In this document: positions 52,553 to 63,454 of the stretch, piece after piece
How positions within the stretch are numbered: the first letter of the stretch is position 1
Layout: every line of letters starts with the position of its first letter
DNA from: Halomonas sp. H10-9-1
GTDB taxonomy: Bacteria > Pseudomonadota > Gammaproteobacteria > Pseudomonadales > Halomonadaceae
Assembly (NCBI RefSeq): GCF_040147005.1
Contig: NZ_JAMSHO010000001.1
Span: 992,001 to 1,056,000 of the forward strand
DNA length: 64,000 bases
Direction of reading: 5' to 3'
Translations under genes and position numbers: made by a program
The notes under the pieces: generated by a model
The model's database searches: none
Told to the model about the DNA's origin: nothing
The model's input: only the letters and a program-made list of their open reading frames with translations

Positions 52553-55500
52553 TCAGCTAGCCACCCGCAACACTTCCAGCAGCCCTTGCAGTGGGTGGGG
52601 CAGGGCCTGCTCGGAGAGCCGCTTCACCTGGCTGCGGCAGGAGTAGCCGGTGGCCAGCAGGCGGCCGGCGTTGGCGTCGTCTTCCACCAGCGGCTGCCAC
52701 GATTGGGCGTAGATCGTCTTCGAGGTCGCGAGGTTACGGGCCTCATGGCCGTAGGTGCCGGACATGCCGCAGCAGCCGGTGGCCACCAGTTCGAGCTCCA
52801 GGCCGAAGGCGGCGAACACCCGCTGCCACGCCGTCGGGCTGCCCGGGGCGGTGGTGGCCTCGGTGCAGTGGGAGAGCAGCCGGAAGCCGGGGTCCGTGAG
52901 GCTCAGGCCGTTGGGGGCCAGGGTGTTGGCCCGGGTCACCAGCCACTCCTGGAGCAGCTGCACCTCGGGCACGGCGTCCGGCCCCAGCGCCTTCACGTAC
53001 TCCTGGCGGTAGGTGAGGGTCATGGCCGGGTCGATGCCCACCAGCGGCACGCCGAACTCGGCCAGGGCGCGCAGCCGCCGGGCCTGCTTCGCGGCGGTGC
53101 GCTCGAAGGCCCCCAGGAAGCCCTGGACGTTGAGCGGCTTGCCGTTGGGGGAGAAGGGGGCCACGAAGACGCGCACGTCGAGGCGGCCGAGCAGCTCGAC
53201 GATATCCATCACCAGCCGGGCCTCGAAGTGGCGGGTGAAGGCGTCCTGGACGATCACCACGCTGTTGGCTCTCTGCGCCTCGGTGAGCCGGCCGAGCGCT
53301 GTCGGCGTCGCCTCCGCCACGCCCCAGGCGGCGAGCTGCTGCTTCAGGCTGGCGCGGGAGAGGCGCGGGCTGTCCACCATGCCGACGGGGCCGGCCAGCA
53401 GGCGCGCCACCAGGCGGTTGCCGAGGGCGGCGTTGTAGAGCGGCGCGACCCGGGCGAGGGCGGGGAGCAGGAACTCCAGGCCGCCGACCAGGTAGTCGCG
53501 CACCGGGCGCAGGTAGCGGCCGTGGTAGGCCTCCAGAAACTGCGACCGCGAGTCGGGGACGTTGACCTTGACCGGGCACTGGCCGGCGCAGGACTTGCAG
53601 GCCAGACACCCCGCCATGGCGTCGTAAACCTGGTGGGAGACGTCGTCCTCGCCGCGCCGCCTGGCCAGGGTGTTGCCGAGTCGCCTGGGGAAGTGCCTGA
53701 CGAACCCCCAAGCCCCCTCGGCGCGGCGCGCTCGCGCCTCCTCGATCAGGTCGACCCCCGCCTCGCCCTGCAGGCGCAGCCACTCGCGGATCAGGCTGGC
53801 GCGCCCCTTGGGCGAGTGGACGCGGTCGCGGGTCGCCTTCCATGACGGGCACATGGCGTCGTTGGGGTCGTAGTTGTAGCAGGCGCCGTTGCCGTTGCAG
53901 TAGACGGTGGCGGAATGGGCCTGCCACACCCGCGGATCGATGGTGCGGTCGAGCTGGCCGCGGGTCGGCACCCCGTCGATGGTCAGCAGTCCCGGGTCGA
54001 CCCACCTGACCGTCTCCGCCCGATCGGCGGCGCTGGCTTGCGAGGTTGTTCCCGCGCCGCCGGGCGGGATAGACGCTGTACCCGCGGCGTCGGGCGGGAT
54101 GGAGAGCGGCGTGGCGATCTTGCCGGGGTTGAGCTGGTTGTGGGGGTCGAAGGCCGCCTTGATCCGCTGCAGGCTGGGGTAGAGCTCGCCGAAGAAGGCC
54201 GGGGCGTACTCCGAGCGCACGCCCTTGCCGTGTTCACCCCACAGCAGGCCGCCGTACTTGCGGGTCAGCTCGGCCACCGCGTCGGAAACCTCACGGATCA
54301 GCCGCTCCTGGGCCGGGTCCTTCATGTCGATGGCGGGGCGCACATGGAGCACCCCGGCGTCGACGTGGCCGAACATGCCGTACGCGAGGCCGCGGGCGTC
54401 GAGCAGGGCGCGGAACTCACCGATGAAGTCGGCGAGGTGCTCGGGGGGCACCGCGGTGTCCTCCACGAAGGGGATGGGGCGCTTCTCGCCCTTGGCATCG
54501 ACCCTGGCGTTCCCCAGCAGGCCCACGGCGCGCTTGCGCATGGCGTAGACCCGGGTGATGGCCTCGCGCCCCTCGGCCAGGGTGAAGCCGAGGCGCTCGA
54601 CGCTGTCGTCCTGCTCGAGGTGGCGACAGAAGGCATCAACGCGCTCGGCCAGCCGCGCCGGGTCATCGTCGTTGAACTCCACCAGGTTGATGCCATGCAC
54701 CGGCGTCTCGCCCTCGGGAAAGAACTCGCCGACGCTGTCCCACACGAAGTCCTCCATGGCCAGGCCCAGCACCCTGTCGTCGACCGTCTCGATGGAGGTC
54801 GGGCGCGCCTGCGGCTGGTCTTGTGAAGAGCCACCGCCGGCCATCAAGGCCTTGGCATCGCGCAGCGCGTCCATGAAACCGGCGTAGCGTACGTTGACCA
54901 GGGTCGAGTGCCTGGGGATCGGCAGCACGTTGAGCACCGCCTCGTCGAGCAGGCCCAGCGAGCCCTCCGAGCCGCACAGCAGGCTGTTCATGTCCAGCCG
55001 CCCCTGGTCGTCGCGCAGGTGCGCCAGGTCGTAGCCGGTCAGGCAGCGGTTGAGCGGGGGGAAGGTCGCGGCGATGCATTCGGCCTGGGTGTCGATGATC
55101 TCCCGGGCGGTGCGAACGACGCGGCCGGTGACATCGTCGCGCCCGCACAGCGCCTCGAGCTCGGTCGCCTCCAGCGGCCGGCTCACCAGGCGCTCGCCGC
55201 CCAGCAGCAGGGTCGAGAGCTCGAGGACGTGGTCGCGGGTCTTGCCGTAGGTGCAGCTGCCCTGGCCGCTGGCGTCGGTCGAGATCATGCCGCCGAGCGT
55301 CGCGCGGTTGGAGGTGGAGAGCTCCGGCGCGAAGAACAGCCCGTGGGGCTTGAGTGCGGCGTTGAGCTGGTCCTTGACCACCCCGGCCTGGACCCTGACC
55401 CGGCGCTTCTCGACGTCGATCTCGAGAATCCGGTTCATGTGGCGGGAGACGTCCACCACCAGGCCGTCGGTGAGCGACTGGCCGTTGGTGCCGGTGCCGC

Positions 55501-55771
55501 CGCCGCGGGGGGTGAGCACCACCCGGCGGTGCTCGACCTGGCCGGCCAGGTGGGCGATGCGCGCCAGATCCTCGCCGTGGCGGGGGTAGAGCGCGGCCTG
55601 GGGCAGGCGCTGGTAGATGGAGTTGTCGGTGGCCAGCACCGTGCGGGCGGCGTAGTCCGGGGCGATCTCGCCCTCGAAGCCGGCCGCCTTGAGGGCCTCG
55701 AGGAAACGCAGATAGGGGGCGGCAAGCCCGTGGGCGGTGCCGGAGTCGGTGGTGTCCAGTCGAGCAATCAT
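52553..55771 (-). CDS. ydiJ: Large FAD/Fe-S dehydrogenase (YdiJ-type D-2-hydroxyglutarate dehydrogenase)
   Basis: A 1072-residue two-part oxidoreductase. Residues about 25-500 form a VAO-type FAD domain (RRVVLTPRGGGTGTNGQSLTDGLVVDVSRHMNRI; TLGGMISTDASGQGSCTYGKTRDHVLEL) with an FAD-oxidase C-terminal half. A low-complexity linker with a 10-residue tandem repeat (SIPPDAAGTA, SIPPGGAGTT) leads to an Fe-S part with CNGNGACYNYDPNDAMCPSW and CLACKSCAGQCPVKVNVPDSR, and a CCG-type domain (GCCGMSGTYGHEARN). YdiJ homologues oxidise D-2-hydroxyglutarate or D-lactate. Start at 55771 is preferred over 55831. Substrate is by family inference. Confidence 0.88.
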   Translation of the reverse strand: MIARLDTTDSGTAHGLAAPYLRFLEALKAAGFEGEIAPDYAARTVLATDNSIYQRLPQAALYPRHGEDLARIAHLAGQVEHRRVVLTPRGGGTGTNGQSLTDGLVVDVSRHMNRILEIDVEKRRVRVQAGVVKDQLNAALKPHGLFFAPELSTSNRATLGGMISTDASGQGSCTYGKTRDHVLELSTLLLGGERLVSRPLEATELEALCGRDDVTGRVVRTAREIIDTQAECIAATFPPLNRCLTGYDLAHLRDDQGRLDMNSLLCGSEGSLGLLDEAVLNVLPIPRHSTLVNVRYAGFMDALRDAKALMAGGGSSQDQPQARPTSIETVDDRVLGLAMEDFVWDSVGEFFPEGETPVHGINLVEFNDDDPARLAERVDAFCRHLEQDDSVERLGFTLAEGREAITRVYAMRKRAVGLLGNARVDAKGEKRPIPFVEDTAVPPEHLADFIGEFRALLDARGLAYGMFGHVDAGVLHVRPAIDMKDPAQERLIREVSDAVAELTRKYGGLLWGEHGKGVRSEYAPAFFGELYPSLQRIKAAFDPHNQLNPGKIATPLSIPPDAAGTASIPPGGAGTTSQASAADRAETVRWVDPGLLTIDGVPTRGQLDRTIDPRVWQAHSATVYCNGNGACYNYDPNDAMCPSWKATRDRVHSPKGRASLIREWLRLQGEAGVDLIEEARARRAEGAWGFVRHFPRRLGNTLARRRGEDDVSHQVYDAMAGCLACKSCAGQCPVKVNVPDSRSQFLEAYHGRYLRPVRDYLVGGLEFLLPALARVAPLYNAALGNRLVARLLAGPVGMVDSPRLSRASLKQQLAAWGVAEATPTALGRLTEAQRANSVVIVQDAFTRHFEARLVMDIVELLGRLDVRVFVAPFSPNGKPLNVQGFLGAFERTAAKQARRLRALAEFGVPLVGIDPAMTLTYRQEYVKALGPDAVPEVQLLQEWLVTRANTLAPNGLSLTDPGFRLLSHCTEATTAPGSPTAWQRVFAAFGLELELVATGCCGMSGTYGHEARNLATSKTIYAQSWQPLVEDDANAGRLLATGYSCRSQVKRLSEQALPHPLQGLLEVLRVAS

Positions 55772-57415
<1,644 letters not shown>

Positions 57416-57439
57416 TCTCGCCCCAGTGCCTGGTGGCAT

Positions 57440-57473
57440 CGAACCCCCGCCGCCGGCGGGGGTTCGGCGTTTT
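57440..57473 (+). terminator. Terminator after serS
   Basis: CGAACCCCCGCC, loop GCC, GGCGGGGGTTCG, then GCGTTTT: a 12-bp perfect stem. Confidence 0.88.
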
Positions 57474-57548
57474 GGAGACATGACTGTCGATTGTTGCCGC
57501 GCTGGCGAGGGGGCATGATGAAGACCATGAGCAGTTTGGGAGAAGCCG

Positions 57549-58652
57549 ATGAGTGACGCTAATGAGGGTGAATCGGGCATCATTCCGCTGAACCTGGTAA
57601 TGGGGCTGGCGGCACTGGTGGTCATCGTGGCCGGCATGCGGGCCGGTTCCAGCCTACTGGTGCCCATCCTCCTGGCGGCCTTTATCGCGGTGGTCTGCAC
57701 CGCGCCGGTGCTGTGGCTCAATCGCCATGGCCTGAGGCTGCGCCTTTCGGTATGGCTGACCCTGGTGGTGATCGGCGGGGTGATCTCGCTGCTGGGGCTG
57801 CTGCTGGTCAACAGCTTCGGTACCTTTGTCGATGCCTTGCCGGGCATCGAACAGAAGCTCTATGACTATTACCTGGGGCTGCTGGATGGATTGTCGCGCC
57901 TGGGGCTGGCCATTGATACCGACCGCCTGGCAACGCTGCTGGATGTCGAGCAGTTGGGCGGCTGGGTTCCGGCCCTGATCGGGGAGGTGGGCAACCTGTT
58001 GATGCAGAGCGTCGTGGTCGGGCTGCTGGCGGTATTTATGCTCTTCGAGACCCTGAGTTTCCGCGACAAGCTCTTCCGCGTACTGGCCAACCCGGCCCCC
58101 AGCCTGGATCGCTTCAGCGAATTCAGCCTGACCCTCAAGCGCTACCTGGCGGTGAAGACGGTGGTCAGCCTGGTGACCGGTGCCCTGGTCTGGATCGCCT
58201 GTCTGCTGGGGGGGGTGGACTTCCCCCTGCTGTGGGCGGTGCTCGCCTTTGCCCTCAACTATATTCCCAATATCGGGTCGGCCATCGCTGCGGTGCCGCC
58301 GGTGATGCTGCTGCTGGTCTCACCCGGAGGCGGCCTGCTCGATGCGCTGCTGCTGGCGGCGGCCTATCTGGGCATCAACTTCCTGATCGGCAATATCGTC
58401 GAGCCGCGCATGATGGGTAAGGCGCTGGGCCTCTCCACGTTCGTTGCCTTCCTGTCGCTGGTGGTGTGGGGTTGGGTCTTCGGCGTGGTGGGGATGTTGC
58501 TGTCGGTGGTGCTGACCATGACCCTGAAGATTGCCCTGGATAGCCACCCCCAGACGCGCTGGATCGCGCACCTGCTGGGGCCGGGTGACGAGCCGGCACT
58601 GCTGGAGGCGGATCGGCCGCCTTCCGAGCGCGACGGAGAAGAGGGCGGCTGA
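57549..58652 (+). CDS. AI-2E family transporter
   Basis: A 367-residue inner-membrane protein with about eight helices. N-terminal pair MGLAALVVIVAGMRAGSSLLVPILLAAFIAVVCTAPVLWL; central soluble loop; then the family's C-terminal block LVTGALVWIACLLGGVDFPLLWAVLAFALNYIPNIGSAIAAVPPVMLLL and NFLIGNIVEPRMMGKALGLSTFVAFLSLVVWGWVFGVVGMLLSVVLTM. The family includes E. coli TqsA (AI-2 export) and PerM, and members in halophiles reported as Na+/H+ antiporters, so AI-2 transport should not be assumed. Convergent with trxA. Confidence 0.9.
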   Translation: MSDANEGESGIIPLNLVMGLAALVVIVAGMRAGSSLLVPILLAAFIAVVCTAPVLWLNRHGLRLRLSVWLTLVVIGGVISLLGLLLVNSFGTFVDALPGIEQKLYDYYLGLLDGLSRLGLAIDTDRLATLLDVEQLGGWVPALIGEVGNLLMQSVVVGLLAVFMLFETLSFRDKLFRVLANPAPSLDRFSEFSLTLKRYLAVKTVVSLVTGALVWIACLLGGVDFPLLWAVLAFALNYIPNIGSAIAAVPPVMLLLVSPGGGLLDALLLAAAYLGINFLIGNIVEPRMMGKALGLSTFVAFLSLVVWGWVFGVVGMLLSVVLTMTLKIALDSHPQTRWIAHLLGPGDEPALLEADRPPSERDGEEGG

Positions 58653-58673
58653 GCCTGGAGGAGGGAGCCTGAA

Positions 58674-58709
58674 ACGACATCGCCCCGGCCGAAGCCGGGG
58701 CGATGTCGT
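58674..58709. terminator. Bidirectional terminator between the AI-2E family gene and trxA
   Basis: ACGACATCGCCCCGGC, tetraloop CGAA, and the exact 16-bp complement, between convergent genes. Confidence 0.85.
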
Positions 58710-58725
58710 CGGCGGACGGTGCCGC

Positions 58726-59049
58726 TCAGGCGTTCTGTTCGATGAACTGGCTGAGCTGGGACTTGGACTGGGCACCGACCAGTGAGGCAACTTTGGTGCC
58801 GGACTTGAACAGCATCACGGTGGGGACGCCGCGGACGCCCTGTTCGGCGGCGATTTCGGGAGCATCGTCGACATTGATGCTGACGACCTTGAGGTTGCCG
58901 CTGCGCTCTTCGGCGACCTCGTCGACCACCGGTGCCATTACCTTGCAGGGACCGCACCAGGGGGCCCAGAACTTGAGCAGTACCGGCGTTTCGGCCTTGA
59001 GGACTTCCTGCTCGAAGTTGGCATTGGTGACATCGACGTTATTGGCCAT
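58726..59049 (-). CDS. trxA: Thioredoxin
   Basis: A 107-residue classical thioredoxin: ANFEQEVLKAETPVLLKFWAPWCGPCKVMAPVVDEVAEE with the WCGPCK redox site, INVDDAPEIAAEQGVRGVPTVMLFKSG with the cis-Pro. It reduces protein disulfides and is the usual electron donor for PAPS reductase, whose gene (cysH) lies 1.3 kb away beyond cysB. Length and motifs are standard. Confidence 0.97.
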   Translation of the reverse strand: MANNVDVTNANFEQEVLKAETPVLLKFWAPWCGPCKVMAPVVDEVAEERSGNLKVVSINVDDAPEIAAEQGVRGVPTVMLFKSGTKVASLVGAQSKSQLSQFIEQNA

Positions 59050-59199
59050 GGGGTTCTCCAGTTACGTTGCGCTGCATCGAGCGGATCAGGTAGGCAGGCG
59101 ACGCCTGGGAGTCGCCTGTCCGGTCGGAGGATGTTAGCGGTCGACCGGAGTGCTGGCAAATCGGGAATGCCTATCGGCGGCCCGTGCGCTGTCCGGCAT

Positions 59200-60265
<1,066 letters not shown>

Positions 60266-60334
60266 GCGGCGATTGCTACGCCGTCATGCCGTCACGCGGT
60301 GGCGCACAGGCGCGGAGCATGAAGGGAGCATGAA

Positions 60335-60364
60335 GACGGCCGCCCGGAACACCGGGCGGCCGTC
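60335..60364. terminator. Hairpin between cysB and cysH
   Basis: GACGGCCGCCCGG, loop AACA, CCGGGCGGCCGTC: 13-bp perfect stem between convergent genes. Confidence 0.75.
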
Positions 60365-60379
60365 CTGCATTCGGCAGGC

Positions 60380-61000
60380 TCAGTGCTGCAGGTGCAGGCC
60401 ACACTCGCGCTTGGCTTCGACCTTGGTGGGGTCGAAGTAGTCGAACTCGTTGGGCAGGTCGTGGCGCTGCAGGTAGGCGTAGAGATCCTTCGCCGTCCAG
60501 TTCAGCAGCGGTGCTACCTTGAGCAGGCCGGCGGCGTTACGGCTGGCCGGGGTCATGCGCGAGCGTTCCGGAGTGTCCTCGGCGCGCAGGGCAGTGAACC
60601 AGACATCCGGCGCCATCTCGCCGAGGGCCCGCTCGAAGGGCTCGATCTTCACTTCCTGGGTAAAGGCGCCATGATGCGGGTCGTCGATGCCGGGGAAGGG
60701 GCCCTCCAGCGCCTCGCGATGAGCGCGGGTGCGCCGCGGCAGATAGCTGATCAGGTTGAGGTCGAGGCGGCGCACCAGGGCGTCGGCGAAGCGGTAGGTG
60801 GCCTCGGTATTGTAGCCATGGTCCATCCACACCACCGGGATGTCCGGCCGCTGGCGAGACACCATATGCAGGATGACCGCCTCGAAGGGGCGGAAGTTGG
60901 TGGTGCAGATCGGCCGGGTTCCCTGGTCCAGGGCCCAGCGGATCAGGGCTTCCGGATCCTGGCCGAGGTCGCGGTTGATGATGTCGAGCGTCTCAGTCAT
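60380..61000 (-). CDS. cysH: Phosphoadenylyl-sulfate (PAPS) reductase
   Basis: A 206-residue enzyme reducing PAPS to sulfite with thioredoxin. The adenylyl-sulfate-binding fold has CTTNFRPFEAVILHMVSRQRPDIPVVWMDHGYNTEATYRF, WFTALRAEDTPERSRM and LLKVAPLLNWTAKDLYAYLQRHDLP, and the catalytic Cys is in the C-terminal ECGLH. The two CC pairs that bind the [4Fe-4S] cluster of APS reductases are absent (only two Cys in all), so PAPS rather than APS is the expected substrate. It is shorter than E. coli CysH (244) at the N-terminus. Confidence 0.92.
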   Translation of the reverse strand: MTETLDIINRDLGQDPEALIRWALDQGTRPICTTNFRPFEAVILHMVSRQRPDIPVVWMDHGYNTEATYRFADALVRRLDLNLISYLPRRTRAHREALEGPFPGIDDPHHGAFTQEVKIEPFERALGEMAPDVWFTALRAEDTPERSRMTPASRNAAGLLKVAPLLNWTAKDLYAYLQRHDLPNEFDYFDPTKVEAKRECGLHLQH

Positions 61001-61086
61001 GGGGCATCTCCTGGTGCGTATGCCGCCTACCCTAGCCGAGCCGCGGGGCGCGCGACCAATACCGATTTCTTGCGTTGTTATTACAC

Positions 61087-61122
61087 AAAAGGAATAAGTG
61101 ATGATTTTCTTATTCCTTTTTT
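61087..61122 (-). terminator. AT-rich inverted repeat at the pabB end / cysH upstream region
   Basis: AAAAGGAATAAG (61087-61098), 10-base gap, CTTATTCCTTTT (61109-61120). The arm includes the pabB stop codon. It can act as a terminator of pabB or, lying 87 bp before cysH, as part of its control region. Confidence 0.45.
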
Positions 61123-62486
61123 CCGATCTCCGTGAGTGCCGACATCAGGTGGCGGATCTTGTCCCACGTCTCCTGGTACTCCGCCTCGCCCTCCGAGTCG
61201 GCCACCAGGCCGCCGCCGCCCCATAGGTGGAGGTGACCGCGGTCCGCCACGGCGGTGCGGATGGCGATGGAGGTGTCCATGTGCCCGCGGATATCCACGT
61301 AGCCCAGGCTGCCGCAGTAGGCGCTGCGCCGGCTCGGTTCCAGTTCGTCGATGATCTGCATGGCGCGCACCTTGGGCGCACCCGTGATGGAGCCGCCGGG
61401 GAAGGCCGCCGCCAGCAGCTCCAGGGGCGTGCGCCCGGCGGAAAGCGTGCCGGTGACCACGCTGACCAGGTGGTGGACGTTGACGTAGCTCTCCAGGCCG
61501 CAGAGCTGGGGCACTCGCACCGTGCCGGGGCGGCAGCTGCGCCCCAGGTCGTTGCGCAGCAGGTCGACGATCATCACGTTCTCGGCACGATCCTTCAGGC
61601 TGCCCTCGAGCTCGCCGGCCAGGCGGGCATCGCTCTCGGGGGTGTCGCCCCGCGGGCGGGTGCCCTTGATGGGGCGGGTCTCCACCTGGCCGTCGCGGCA
61701 CGCCAGGAAGCGCTCCGGTGATAGCGAGAGGATCGCCTGCTCGCCATGTGCGGAGGGCCAGGCCATGAAACCGGCAAAGGGCGTCGGGGTTGCCTGACGC
61801 AGACGGCGGTAGGCGTGCCACAGATCCCCCCGGTAGGGCGCGCTGAAACGCTGGGCCAGGTTGACCTGGTAGCAGTCGCCGGCACGGATATAGCGCTGCA
61901 CGGCGGCGAAGCGTGCCAGGTAGGCGTCGCGGTCGAGTTCGGCGACAAACGGGGCGGTCAGCCGGCAGGGGATCTCGGCAACCGAGGCGCTGCTCAGCCA
62001 CTCGAGTACCTGGCGACGGCGCGCTGGGGTGGCCACCAGCCAGGCCTCTTCGCGCTGGTGATCCTGGATCAGCGCCCAGTCGTAGAGGCCCACCCGGCTG
62101 GCCGGCAGCGCTACGGCGGCCCGGGCGCGTTGACCCACTGGCTCCAGGAGTGAGCCGAGGTCGTAGCTCCAGTAGCCGATCAGTCCGCCGAGGAAGGGCA
62201 ACTCGCTCTCGGGCAGCGACCGGGTCGCGGTAAGGCGCTCGAGTAGCGCCTGCTGGGCGGCGAAGGGGGGGAGGCCCCGAAGCTCCGGCACGCCGTCGAT
62301 GTGGCCAGCCGCATCCACCTCCAGCACCGCCAGCGGGTCGCTGGACAAGATGTCATAGCGCCCCCCTGGTGCCTCCGGGCGGCCACTGTCCAGCAATACG
62401 GCGCCGGGCCTTCCACGCAGGCGCGTGAAGGCGGGGAGTGGGGTGGGCCGGTAGGGGTGCGGCGTGATCTGGAGTGGTGCGGTCAT
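61110..62486 (-). CDS. pabB: Aminodeoxychorismate synthase component I
   Basis: A 458-residue chorismate-utilising enzyme for p-aminobenzoate and folate synthesis. FLGGLIGYWSYDLGSLLEPVG in the N-terminal half, IRAGDCYQVNLAQRFSAPYRGD in the middle, then VETRPIKGTRPRGDTPESDARLAGELEGSLKDRAENVMIVDLLRNDLGRSCRPG and AAFPGGSITGAPKVRAMQIIDELEP. The PIKGT Lys (nucleophile in PabB) separates it from TrpE (PIAGT). The amidotransferase partner could be TrpG. It faces the GntR gene divergently. Confidence 0.95.
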   Translation of the reverse strand: MTAPLQITPHPYRPTPLPAFTRLRGRPGAVLLDSGRPEAPGGRYDILSSDPLAVLEVDAAGHIDGVPELRGLPPFAAQQALLERLTATRSLPESELPFLGGLIGYWSYDLGSLLEPVGQRARAAVALPASRVGLYDWALIQDHQREEAWLVATPARRRQVLEWLSSASVAEIPCRLTAPFVAELDRDAYLARFAAVQRYIRAGDCYQVNLAQRFSAPYRGDLWHAYRRLRQATPTPFAGFMAWPSAHGEQAILSLSPERFLACRDGQVETRPIKGTRPRGDTPESDARLAGELEGSLKDRAENVMIVDLLRNDLGRSCRPGTVRVPQLCGLESYVNVHHLVSVVTGTLSAGRTPLELLAAAFPGGSITGAPKVRAMQIIDELEPSRRSAYCGSLGYVDIRGHMDTSIAIRTAVADRGHLHLWGGGGLVADSEGEAEYQETWDKIRHLMSALTEIGKKE

Positions 62487-62580
62487 CGATGGGCCTATGC
62501 AGATGGGGTGCCCATTCTAGGCGTCGGAAGCGCCGCTGTCCTCGTCATGGCGCGCCGAAGGTCTCAACGTTGCCGGCTGC

Positions 62581-62592
62581 ATTGTCGACACT
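62581..62592. promoter_or_regulatory. Upstream GntR-type palindrome
   Basis: ATTGTCGACACT matches the downstream palindrome at 11 of 12 positions. It lies between the divergent pabB and GntR genes and is a candidate second operator. Confidence 0.5.
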
Positions 62593-62696
62593 CCCTGCCG
62601 CAAGGGTCGAGTTGTTTACAACCAAAGGCGTATCGATCGGTCGTGACGCCATGTTGACCCGAGCTCAGCCAATGGCTACTCTTCACTCACCTCTTA

Positions 62697-62708
62697 ATTG
62701 TCGACAAT
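62697..62708. promoter_or_regulatory. Perfect palindromic operator at the GntR gene start
   Basis: ATTGTCGACAAT is a perfect 12-bp palindrome ending 4 bp before the regulator's ATG. This form is typical of FCD-type GntR operators, so autoregulation is likely. Confidence 0.6.
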
Positions 62709-62712
62709 CACC

Positions 62713-63423
62713 ATGAAGCCAGCCGAAGCCGAAACGTCCAGTCCCGAGGTGCGCACCCTGGCCGAACGCGTATTCCAGCAGCTGCAGGATGCCATCGTCC
62801 GCGGCGAGCTGGCGCCGGGCAGCAAGATCACCGAGCCCGGCCTGGCACGGACCTATGGCATCTCCCGCGGACCGCTGCGCGAGGCGATGCGCCGCCTGGA
62901 GGCGCATCGCCTGATCGAGCGGGTGCCCCACGTCGGTGCACGGGTGGTGAAGCTCTCCATCAAGGAGCTGCTCGAGCTGTTCGACGTGCGCGAGGCGCTG
63001 GAGAGCATGGCCGCCCGCCTGGCGGCCGAGCACATGACCGCCGAGGAGATCGCCGGGCTGCGCGAAGTGCTCGCGATGCACGAGCGCCAGGCCGACCTCA
63101 AGAAGGGCGAGGCCTACTATCAGCGCGAGGGTGACCTGGACTTTCACTATCGCATCGTCCAGGGCAGCCACAACCACATGCTGGTGACCATGCTCTGCGA
63201 CGACCTCTACTACCTGGTGCGGCTCTACCGCACCCAGTTCAGCGCCACTGGTTCGCGCCCGCAGCGCGCCTTCGTCGAGCACCACCGCATCGTCGACGCC
63301 ATCGAGGCCGGCGACGCCGAACTCGCCGAGCTGCTGATGCGCCGCCATGTCAGCGCCTCCCGGGCCAATGTTGTCGATCGCTATGCCGCTTCCCTCCGGG
63401 AACAGGAAGAGACCACGGCCTGA
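62713..63423 (+). CDS. GntR-family (FadR/FCD subfamily) regulator of the methylcitrate genes
   Basis: A 236-residue regulator. Winged HTH at about 15-80 ([66 protein letters not shown]), then an FCD effector domain ([87 protein letters not shown]) with the His/Asp residues that bind metal and a carboxylate ligand. It lies 31 bp before prpB, so it probably controls propionate catabolism, responding to methylcitrate or a related acid. ATG at 62713 is preferred over the TTG in the operator. Confidence 0.9.
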   Translation: MKPAEAETSSPEVRTLAERVFQQLQDAIVRGELAPGSKITEPGLARTYGISRGPLREAMRRLEAHRLIERVPHVGARVVKLSIKELLELFDVREALESMAARLAAEHMTAEEIAGLREVLAMHERQADLKKGEAYYQREGDLDFHYRIVQGSHNHMLVTMLCDDLYYLVRLYRTQFSATGSRPQRAFVEHHRIVDAIEAGDAELAELLMRRHVSASRANVVDRYAASLREQEETTA

Positions 63424-63454
63424 CCCGTCATCGGATACCACCAGGAGAAACACC

